From: Pristionchus mayeri
Taxonomy: Eukaryota > Nematoda > Chromadorea > Rhabditida > Neodiplogasteridae
Length of the DNA: 64,000 nucleotides
NCBI GenBank assembly: GCA_036245805.1
Contig: BTRK01000002.1
Span: forward strand, 39,848,661-39,912,660
Direction: 5' to 3'
Shown: positions 22,363-32,920 of the stretch, piece after piece
Numbering within the stretch: position 1 is the first letter of the stretch
Layout: each line of letters opens with the position of its first letter
Notes under the pieces: model-generated
Told to the model about the DNA's origin: nothing
Databases searched by the model: none
The model's input: only the letters and a program-made list of their open reading frames with translations
Program-made: the position numbers and the translations under genes

Positions 22363-24262
22363 GAGACATTCCACGAGAAAACGTACCAACCCACGGATGG
22401 CTTTTTTGCAACCCCCCTCAATATTTTGCTGGTGAAGTCCCCATACCAAGTGCTGATATTTGGCCCAATATGAAGGGCTCTGGTGCACTTTCCGAAAAAT
22501 GCCAGACTAGGCCCAAAAAAAATCGAAAATTTCAATTTTCTGAAAAGTAAGATATTATAGGTTTTTCGGGACTTTTTTCGATGAAAATAACGAAAAACAT
22601 ACTTTGAAAGCGATCAGATGTCGATAAAGAGTCGAAAACGTCGATTTTCGAAGATTTTTGCCCGTCCTGAAAATTTTTCCAACCAGCGTACCAAAACTAA
22701 TTACATTTTCGGATTCCCCGTGTAAAACTACGTATAAAATCCGAATTTCATGGATTTTGTACCATGTGCTCTGAAGTTATGGTTTCCAGAATAAGGCTCA
22801 CTTAGGGCAAGCTCTTGGAGCAAAACCATCACACTTTCTCCAAGTCAAGCCGAATGGGCTCTTTTGAGCATCGAATCTTATTTTTATATCGAATCAAACA
22901 ATTTGAGACCATAGTCAGACATTTTGAGGTCTTCATTTTGAAATTTTGGTTTTTGGAAAAAAACGAATTTCTCACATTTCACAAAGAGTGATATTTTTCG
23001 TCAAAATCGGTTTGCAACCATCGGATATGCCTAATTTTTATCAGATTCTTATTTCTAATGCATATTCACATCGTGTTTGTGCATTTCACGCTCAAGTGCA
23101 CATGCTAATGACGTGAAAACCCGAGAAAATGCGATTTTTTTCGAAATTTTGGAAATTTCTAGAGTTTGAGACACTCTCAGATTGCTATTTGAAGTTCAAA
23201 TACAGGATATTTCGTTCATAATTACTAAATATAGCCCATATAATGATTTAAAGTTGGTTTGAGAGCTGTCGGGCAAAATTATTTTTTTCGGAAATTTTGA
23301 TCCATCTCGAAAACAATGAAAAAAACTTTTTCGTCAGATGGCTCCCAAACCAATTGTAAATTATTATATGGGCCATATTTAGTAATTATGAACGAAATTT
23401 CATGTATTTGGACTTCAAATAGCAATCTGAGAGTGTCTCAAACTCTAGAAATTTCCAAAATTTCGAAAAAAATCGCATTTTCTCGGGTTTTCAAGTCATT
23501 AGCATGTGCACTCGAGCGTGAAATGCACAAACCCGATGTAAATATGCATAAGAAATAAGATCTGATAAAAATTAGGCATATCCGATGATTGTAAGCCGAT
23601 TTTGACGAAAAAATATCACTCTTTGTGAAATGTGAGAAATTCGTTTTTTTTCTCCAAAAACCAAAATTTCAAAATTAAGACCTCAAAATGTCCGGCTATG
23701 GTCTAAAATTATTTGATTCGATATAAAAATAAGATTCTATGCTCAAAAGAGCCCATTCGGCTTGATTTGGAGAAAGTGTGATGGTTTTGCTCCAAGAGCT
23801 TGCCCTAAGTGAGCCTTATTCTGGAAACCATAACTTCAGAGCACATGGTAGAAATTCCATGCAGTTCGGTTTTTATAAGTAGTTTTACACAGGGAATCCG
23901 AAAATGTAATTAGTTTTGGTACGCTGGTTGGAAAACTTTTCAGGACGGGCAAAAATCTTCGAAAATCGACGTTTTCGACTCTTCATCGACATCTGATCGC
24001 ATTAAAAGTATGTTTTTCGTTATTTTCATCGAAAAATACTCCCGAAAAACCTATAATATCTTACTTTTCAGAAAATTTAAATTTTCGATTTTTTTTGGGC
24101 CTAGTCTGGCATTTTTCGGAAAGTGCACCAGAGCCCTTCATATTGGGCCAAATATCAGCACTTGGTATGGGGACTTCACCAGCAAAATATTGAGGGGGGT
24201 TGGAAAAAAGCCTTCCGTCGACCCTTCCCAAAAGGTACGTTTTCTCGTGGAATGTCTCTTAA
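22359..24262. repeat. Fold-back element, family D, 1.9 kb
   Basis: TTAAGAGACATTCCACGAG at 22,359 is mirrored by CTCGTGGAATGTCTCTTAA ending at 24,262, and both arms pair at high identity around a centre near 23,310. The outer right flank continues with an inverted copy of the left tandem unit, so the true termini may lie farther out (about 22,206 and 24,305). Confidence 0.8.
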
Positions 24263-24635
24263 GTTCAAACGATTAGGAAAACTAAAAAGGGCATAAGTCA
24301 CACCCAATATCACCAAAAGTTGTCAGAGCCAAATTTCCATATTTCCCTCCATTCCCTAGAATATCGATTCCAGCTCGATTCTCTCGTGAAAGGCGTGATA
24401 TATGAACCTTACAATTCATACGAAAATGATAAGGTGGACATCGAATTTCGTACAACGATAAAATTTCTCCCATCTTTAAAGTGCGAAGACAATACAAGGC
24501 AATCGGTAGTTAATCAAATTTTAATTATTTCAAATATCATTTCATACAAAATTAGTCACGCATTGGGATGCGTTTCACTGATAAAATATCACACTATTGC
24601 GATTGCTTCGATAATGCGTTCTCCATTCTTCATTA

Positions 24636-26775
24636 TCACATAACAATTTCGAATTTCCTGAAGAACATCGCCTTTCTCTTCCCGTCTTCTCTCCACAGGG
24701 TCCAGTGCGGAGACCGCATCGAACTAGCGAGCACAATCTCGTTCGTCATTTCAACGTATTTGAACACGCGCCGGCCTTTCCTGCAAGTATGTTTTGTGAA
24801 ATTAAAGAGTGTAGCCATTATCCCACCTAAAATACCATACAAGAAAAAAATTTCCGGAAATGTGTAAAAAATGTCGTATAAAATGGCAAAAAATCACGGT
24901 CACCTTGCCAACGCCTTCGCTAGCGCAAGTTCCACCGCCTTGCCCAAGCCCTTGCCTCGGTGTTCAGGAAGGACGAACTCGTTAGAGATCTGGCATGAAA
25001 TTCTTCAAAACATCATCGAAATTGTTCAATCTTTCGAAATCAAATAGCTCATCTTTAAGAAATATACTAAATATAATGAAGGAAATATGATACGGATATA
25101 GAAATGAAGGGAATTTGAAACAATGGAGAAAATAAAACCTGTCCGAAACGTCCGCTCATAGCCCAGCCGACTAACTGTCCCGAACTGTCTCTGACGCACG
25201 TTGATGGAAATCGCCGGAGTCGCTCCCTGAAATAGACATTTTATTTTTTATTTTTTTTAAATTAATAATTCTGTTGAGCAAGCAATCCAAGAAGTAATGC
25301 GAGTTCAAAATTCACAAAAAATACTATAAAAATGATAGATGGGCAGACATGTAATGTTACATTTCAGTCGTCACGACAACTCACTTACTTCGTTATTTCC
25401 GCACTGATTCCGTTCTTCCAGAGAGCGTGAATCGTATCGCCGTCTCTGTCCACATCAACAGGCTCGACAGTGTAACCACATAGAATTTCCAATTCAGTCT
25501 AGAAAGATGCAGATGTTGCTTGGATTGCAATTGTAATTTACGAAAACTACCGAAAGAAGCTCTTCTCGTTGTGCTGCAGTCATGTAGAACATCCCAACCT
25601 CGTGGTCAACGATCACTTTGCACGATCGGCCGAGCACCTCCGCGATGAGGCTTCGAAACTGCAACAACAAGGGCAACACTGGAGACTAATGATTTAAACT
25701 GGTACTGCCCAATCTTTACTTTGTTGAACAACTCTGAGATAATTGTTTTCTTGTAATAGTGTGTTATCAACCACTGTATCTATTGTACATTATCTCGCAG
25801 TTGCAAACGATTAAGTGAGTGTTGCAACGCGAATGGAAACTCTTATTGTGCGTTGCAACTATTAATTAGCAGCTAATGAGCAGCAACTACTAATTAGTAA
25901 TGCCATGCTGCGAAAAAAGAGGACGAGTGCCGAAATCTGAAACGCTTACCGCATCTACTATCACTTCGTCAGCTGATACCATGAGCCTTCCGTGATCCAA
26001 GATCTGCTGGCGATATTGCTCAAGAACAAGTCGTACGCTCTCATTGAGCAGTTTCCCATCGTGCTTTGCAGGTGCCCGGACGTAGACGTACGGACTAAGA
26101 ATGAAGCAACATTGAGCAAAAGATTTTGGAGGCATGGGGAATCGAACCCCAGACCTCGCGCATGCGAAGCGCGCGCTCTACCCCTGAGCTATGCCCCCAT
26201 ACGCTCCATTCTCCCACAACAGATCTCACAAGACAAGAGCTTCAAATTGTGCGCAAATCTTGCAAAAAGGTAAACAAGAGCTCACTGCTGTACATCGCAC
26301 GTCTCCATGCAATATACGTATTCGGGGCATTCCGTGCTGTAACCGAGCACATCCAGTCGCGAAAGAGGAAATTCATTGCCGATCTCGATTCGAAGAACAC
26401 TATCGATGGGAGAAGTGGACGGCAAATCGAGCTGAGTGTCTGCAGAAGGGATGGATAGTGTTTGTGATTTGGGTAATCGTCTGTTTGTGTACACAAAATT
26501 GTCAACTAGCCGATGCGGCGCTCTGTAATAGTTCTAACTCGCATGGAAAATCGAGCTGAGTTTCTGCAGTAAGAACTCGTTTGTATCAACGCTTAAACGG
26601 GACACGAAAGGACGCCACATGACACTATGCACTTCTAAAGTAGCCATCTGAACAGTTGAAAACGATAAATTAGAAGGCAACAGCTGAACTGAAATTTAAA
26701 ATTCATACCAATCCACAATTCATGATCGAGCAGCTCCTTCAGCTCCTCGGTGGTGTTGAATTCGTGCAGGGTCAT
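24636..26775 (-). CDS. Glycine N-acyltransferase-like protein (GNAT fold)
   Basis: Minus-strand exons: 26,775-26,709 (start, MTLHEFNTTEELKELL), 26,094-25,950 (YVYVRAP), 25,658-25,551 (HEVGMFYM), 25,498-25,389, 25,226-25,139, 24,989-24,904 and 24,780-24,636. From 26,094 onward all phases agree and give about 225 aa to a TAA/TGA-type end at 24,636. The C-terminal half carries the GLYAT signature VRDSSGQLVGWAMSG followed by the acyl-CoA-binding GNAT motif PEHRGKGLGKAVE. Such enzymes conjugate acyl groups from CoA to glycine or other amines. One or two N-terminal exons between 26,709 and 26,094 are probably missing from my model; the stretch near 26,500-26,290 is open but its frame is uncertain. 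A tRNA gene lies within that intron. Confidence 0.72.
26127..26198 (-). tRNA. tRNA-Ala (anticodon CGC)
   Basis: A 72-nt minus-strand cloverleaf: acceptor GGGGGCA pairs with TGCCTCC (one G-T), D arm GCTCAGGGGTAGAGC, anticodon arm CGCGC-TTCGCAT-GCGCG with anticodon CGC, T arm TGGGG-TTCGATT-CCCCA and discriminator A. Both polymerase III boxes (TAGCTCAGGGGTAGAG and GGTTCGATTCC) are intact. There is no intron and no encoded CCA. It sits on the same strand in an intron of the GLYAT-like gene. Confidence 0.93.
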
Positions 26776-27272
26776 GCCGAATCAGAGATGGGTAGAGAAT
26801 CAATGAAAAACGGAGAGAAAAGCGGCGATTGGAATGATTAGAGTGACGAGAATTGCTTGTCACTATGTGCTTTCTTATCAATATCGAGTTTGTAGTGAGA
26901 CAAGAGCAGCGGGACGCCATAACTGAGCCAAGAATGGGAGAAGATCGCAAATTAGATGATCACTCTCAAAAATAGAATTGGAGATTTAGATCACTGTCAT
27001 TTCAGTTCTAGCATACTCTTCCGTCTCGTTCTGTCGAGAGTGTGTTCAAGAACTACATCATAATAAGAACTGCAAACTTAAGCTCTGTTAGTAACCGAAG
27101 ATTTCACCATTCTCCGGTCTCGTCTTACTCATCACACTGTCATAATAAAACAATCATTCTGTCATAATAAAACAATCATTTATCGTAATGTTTAGAAAAA
27201 AAATGGACACGCAGACTGCATATCTTGGGTTATAGAGTGGGATAATACAATCAATAATACATAACAGAGGAA
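26776..27272. other. Stretch without a recognised gene
   Basis: AT-rich sequence with a short direct repeat (CTGTCATAATAAAACAATCA twice near 27,140-27,180). No supported coding exon. Confidence 0.4.
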
Positions 27273-28216
27273 TTCTGAGAGAACCGAGATACCTCCGTAC
27301 AACGAAAAAATAAAAATTTGTGCCTAGGGGTACTTTTTCACGTAGATCACGAAAATCGAACCTAGGAAGCCGTATCTCTGACCCCTCATTCTCTGTGGTG
27401 CACCGAAGTGGGCGGTTGGTTTATGAAACTTTTGTTTGGAGCTTCCAAACCCATATATTTATAGTAATTCTGAAAGATCTTGACGAGATAAGTATTTTTC
27501 CTGTTGGAAGTGAAAGGCTAGCTCATCTGTGAAAAAAGTTATGGCCATTCAAATTTTCAAATTTGCCGCCCTGAAAAATTTTTCGGCAGATTACAATCTG
27601 ATTTCACTTTTATTCGATTCCGCGTGCATTTTTACACTTTATACCAATTTTTAAAGGAAATCGAGAGATGCGTATAGATCGAAATTTTCAAAAGAATATG
27701 GTGATGTCGAGATTTTTTGGCCAAAAATATCGATTTTTTAATCCTACAAGCTCTTATTCAAGTTTTGGAGTGAAAACATGTGCAAATTCGAAAACATGTG
27801 CAAAAATCTATACGTATCTCTCGATTTCCTTTAAAATTTGATATAAGGGGTTTGATATAAATCGAATGAAAGTGAAATCAGATTGTAATCTGCCGAAAAA
27901 AATTTCAGGGCGGCAAATTTGAAAATTTGAATGGCCATAACTTTTTTCAGAGATGAGCTAGCCTTTCACTTCCAACAGGAAAAATACTTATCTCGTCGAG
28001 CTCTTTCAGAATTACTATAAATATATGGGTTTGGAAGCTCCAAACAAAAGTTTCATAAACCGACCGCCCACTTCGGTGCACCACGGAGAATGAGGAGTCA
28101 GAGATACGGCTTCCTAGGGTCGATTTTCGTGATCTACGTGAAAAAGTACCCCTAGGCACAAATTTTTATTTTTTCGTTACACGGACCCTGTAGGGAGTAA
28201 CTCGATTCTCTCAGAA
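27273..28216. repeat. Fold-back element, family A, 0.94 kb
   Basis: TTCTGAGAGA at 27,273 is mirrored by TCTCTCAGAA ending at 28,216; CCTAGGGGTACTTTTTCACG at 27,323 is mirrored near 28,137-28,156. It shares the arm sequence of the 20.4 kb element but differs in the centre. Confidence 0.8.
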
Positions 28217-28805
28217 ATACTCTGATAAACACGTAGGAATAAATGTTTGAGGAAAGTGCACAATCCAAGATCTCCGCGTTAATACATTCTTCATTTATAT
28301 GTATTCTTATTCTTTATTCATCGGAGGATAGGTGGTATTTTGACCCATTTGCTTCTTGCTCTCTGAAGTTCGTCCATCAGGAAAGCGCGTGGGCTGCACG
28401 AGGACGGGAGATTCCTTGCCGGCGTGTCTGGAAAGGTCCAACTATACTTAAAGCACTCTCTCTACTGGTCGATCGGCGCAATAGAAGGAGATAAGAAAAG
28501 GCAGAGAGACATGATAAGAGCGACAGCGGGCGTGAGTTAGGCCGACAATTAGGGTACCATAGGCTCACCAATGTGTTCACGAATATCGTCACGTGATCGT
28601 AGCATATTGTCCAATATTCGTTTATCACAACCTGATAACAAATGCACAACTGTCTGTGTTAATGGAAATAACTAACTCTCCAACGCCATTCCGTGATGGT
28701 TGAAGGTTGAATTATTCATCTTACTCCATTCAAGTGTTCTCCTTATCATGTTGTTGAGAATTCAACGTGTCTAAAAGCTTGAATACAAATATTTAAAAAG
28801 CAGAT
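28217..28805. other. Flank left of the giant palindrome, no gene recognised
   Basis: A minus-strand open stretch near 28,480-28,330 follows an acceptor-like CTTTCCAG, but no gene model needs it, since the gene in the neighbouring arm ends inside the arm. Confidence 0.35.
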
Positions 28806-29545
28806 ATATCAACGAACCGTTTAGTAAAGACTAATTGAGTGATAACAATTAATATAGACGCGTGTAGAGCGCACTTTCGTCCCAGTGTAGAGTTCGTAGA
28901 TACAATTATTTGACTAATGAAGCGAAATAACAAAGACAATACAGGTAAAGCTGTAGTAGAATGTAGCAAGTAGACACAGTTTGAACATGTATCACGCCGT
29001 TTTCTTCTGGTCTCACCACAAATGCTCATTACCTACTGTAAGGCGTCTATCAAGGCCACATGTGTCGAGTGCCACCGTGTGAGTAGGAAGCAGAGTCATG
29101 CCTGAGGGAAAAATAGGACTGATCATTGTACCATCTATTGAATATAGACTGATCTCCATTAACAATGAACATTTTCGGGGCATTGTGTGGTAGATATGGA
29201 GCAGATACCATTTAAATGTAGTTTTAAATGTGCTATAGACATTTTGAATGTAATCATGATTAAAATAATTGAATTTCGAATTTATGCATGCAGTTGATCA
29301 GTAAAAATTCATTTTGTTCTCTTAGACCGTCATACTTCCTCGACCGATCGAGGAATCGTGCGATCGAGAGAAGCATTTCATAAGTATTGTTTCAATTAAA
29401 CAATTGCAATGTCAATAATCGAATTATGAGAAATTTTTTTATTCTCTGTACCGAGTTTTCAATACCAATATGTGAGGTGGAAATTGCTTCGTATGAATTT
29501 ATGCATTACATGATCATCAAATATTCTGGAAATCTTTGTTGGCCT

Positions 29546-32500
29546 TCACATCTCCACGACATGTCGAGGAATCGTGTGGTCGAGATGGAGTAGATGGCCT
29601 GATTTCTGACTGTAGATCTGCAATTAAACGTGTTTTATTATGCTTATAACTATGGCTTCCCCTGGACAAGGTCCATATTTCATATTGTAACAAACACTAT
29701 GAGATGTATACCGTTAGAATTCTTGTGACATAAGTGCCACATATTTATTAACTTTCTTGCAGTAGTCGGCCTCACCGCACTACACCACCTAGCGTAGTCG
29801 TTCACGACTGTAAAATCGCTTGACGTGGCTGCACCTTTACCTTTACCTTTTACCTATTGTCACTGATATATGACCATTCCATAAAATGTGGGCTTGTTCA
29901 TACCGCGAATGGAGTATCAAACTGCTTTGCGTGCTCTGGAGCAAGAGTGTGGCGGCAGGTGAAGTCCTTCGTTGTCTTGGCCGATCCCTTGTAGAGCACT
30001 CGGATCTGCGATTGGGTCGAGGTTACATACTTCACCAACACGCTTCGATCTTCTTTTGTCTGACATATTGTGTATGATCAGTGGTATTGCGTTCAATATC
30101 AGCATGCACTTTAGCCCAATGCCGACTCATCTAGCGTTAACGCTTGAAGTGCCACATATTTATTAACTTTCTTGCACCGCTCCAGTATGCATTGTACATT
30201 GTATTGATATTAAAGACTTTTTGATGAATACATATACATTTCACCAACCCCGACTTCATTCTGGCTGATTCTGTGCAGCTCAATCTGCTGCAGATCTCCG
30301 TTCGGCTTTTCCTTTGTGCATAGTACCTAAGTTGTTCACATTTGTTTGTTTATTTAAAATTTTATTAGAATTTTAATCATAGCTACGTGGTTCGCGGGGT
30401 TGTGTTTTAAGGATATCAATTGGACGCGACTGGTGAGAGCCTGCTTAAAACGTTGTAAAAGGCTCGTGAGGCCTCGGGCAATTCGAAAAAGTTGGGATGC
30501 CCCATTCCAACTTTTTCGAATCACCCTCGGCCTCACGAGCCTTTCACAACTAGGGTTGTCAAAATGAAGAGGTGAAATGAACTCTTCATTCTCATTTCCC
30601 CATTGAAGAGGGGGTGATCGGTGCCCTCTTCAATGAAGAGGGGGAGGGAGTTCATTGAAGAGCCATCACGTTTTTCACAAGAACGAAGCCTAATCAATGC
30701 CGATTTGCATGACGATTTAGCATAAGACTGGGTCGATGCATACCGATCAGACAAAGGGTCATTTACATGTCCGGGAGAGATGACGAGCCATAGTCGGCTC
30801 GTGCAGTCTTTCCCCTCCTTTCCTTTCCTTTGGCTGTTTGTTTTTTGCTCTTTATCTCGTATTTTTTGTTGATATTTTTCGTATTTTCACTTCTCCACTG
30901 CTGGTGCCCAGTCGTGCCGTCTTTTCTTGTTGTTCTCCCCTGGAACTGCCCTCCGGATCGGTCAAGGCAGGTCGAGCAGTGCCGGGAGCAGGTTTGTCGT
31001 GATCTTTTCATCTGTTTCATTAGAGTGATTGTTACATACGAGAGTTGACGCCTTTTCCTTACAAAGTTGAAGTCATTGAGTGATCTTTGATCTTTCAGAC
31101 TTCTTCCTACCCGTCCGTCCGTCGTTCTTTACTCCGGTCGCAGTGTCTCCCGAACCGCAGAGAAGTCCGTTTGATCTTGGTTTATTATTATTTTATTCTA
31201 ATAGCTGTTTCTTTATTGCCAATTGATCTTTGGTCTTTGATATTATTTTCAATTTCAACCCCTAATCGCTGCGCTGCTACTGCCCTTGTCACGATCATGT
31301 TCCACCCAATCACTAAGAGGTACGTTTTCATCGACATTTTATTAACTTTTTGATCCTACAGTCTATCTTTGATTGTCCAGGGCGTTGTCTATTTTGATTC
31401 TTGATCTTTAAGAAACGCGGAAGCTCTCGTGACAGTTGAAACGGATGGCCTTACAGAGGGATGTCGCTGAAGGAGAAGTAGACCAGGAGAGTGATTTTGT
31501 TTATCCATTTCCTTTTTTCACCACTTTATGTATGTGATTGCAGGATCGAGGATCCACGGGCGTGAGATGAATCCCTTCTTTTTCTTTGGCTAAGATCTCG
31601 CTAGGATGTCCTTGTACCCAGTAATCCTTGCCACCTCATTCCAAAGAACAGGCGGGTTTGGGGAAAGACTCCCTGGCTTGTTCTGAACCATCGGGAACCA
31701 TCCTCGTGGCTCAGTCAAGATCTCGATCAAGATTCTCTCCCTGTTGATTCTCTTCTCTCTACCCTCTCCGAATTTACTCTGATTCACCTCCCCCCCCCAT
31801 CGCACCCCATCTTACTGGTCTGGGTACACCTGATCAGTCCGCCCCCCCCCCCACTAGGTCGCCCCTTCCTTTTAGGATAATGTTGTTGATTGTCCAACCC
31901 CATTTCTTTCTTCCGCAAGACAGCAGATATGCCTATCTGTTGTGTGGGAATCTCCCGGTAGTGGCTGAGGTAGGATCCCATTATTTTGATGGCGTCGTAT
32001 GACCCCAAGCTTAGAGCTTCCCAATTTGTAGACAATATTCCATATCTCGTCTATGGTATGTGATTGTCAAAGTTTGACGATAAAATATTGACGCGTGCGC
32101 GAGATACATCAAATTTTGTTAAATCAGCTCTTCATTGAAGAGCTCCCCACACCGGTCCCTCTTCAATGAAGAGGGGAAATGGAGAGCAATAAAAGGCCTC
32201 TTCATTCTCCCCCAATCTCTTCATTTTGACAACCCTATTCACAACGCTCACGCTGCGGGGAGTGAGAGCAGGTTGGGAAGCGTTTTTGAATAATTTACGC
32301 GATGAATATCAGCCAGCCACTTTAGTCCCAGTTTCATGTATGGAAATATATTTGTAAGCGACTGGTGAGAGCTGGCTTAAAACGTTGTGAAAGGCCTCAC
32401 GAGCCTTTCACAACGCTCACGCTGCGGGGAGTGAGAGCAGGTTAGAAAGTTGTGATGTGGTGGGTGGTGCGCAGGGTGCATTTGAGTTTTCTGCGATTTG

Positions 32501-32889
32501 GTAAAATGCACCATGGTGTGTGGTGTGCTGAAAGTGCTCGCCAAGGCAATGCTAACGGTACCATAGTACTACGATGATTTTGAAGCGAATTAGAGCGATT
32601 TAAAGAAAAATATCAAACTACAAACTACAAAGATCAATTTTTTGAAAGCTCTCGTCAAGGGGTCACCAACGGTCAAGGTCCTATGGTGCTACGATGATTT
32701 TCAAGCGAATTAGAGCGGTTTGAAAGAAAGTGATCAAACTAGAAACTACAAAGTTCAAAGATCAAAGATCATTTTTTTGAAAACTCTCGTCAAGGGGTCA
32801 CCAACGGTCAAGGTCCTATGGTGCTACGATGATTTTGAGCCGATTTACAGCGATTTGAAGAAAAAGTGTGACAGACAAACAAACAAAGG

Positions 32890-32920
<31 letters not shown>

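Noticed and set aside
28330..28427. Possible last exon of the secreted-protein gene outside arm A
   Set aside because: A better last exon with a strong acceptor and an in-phase stop exists inside both arms (49,339-49,410 and its mirror near 29,546-29,617).
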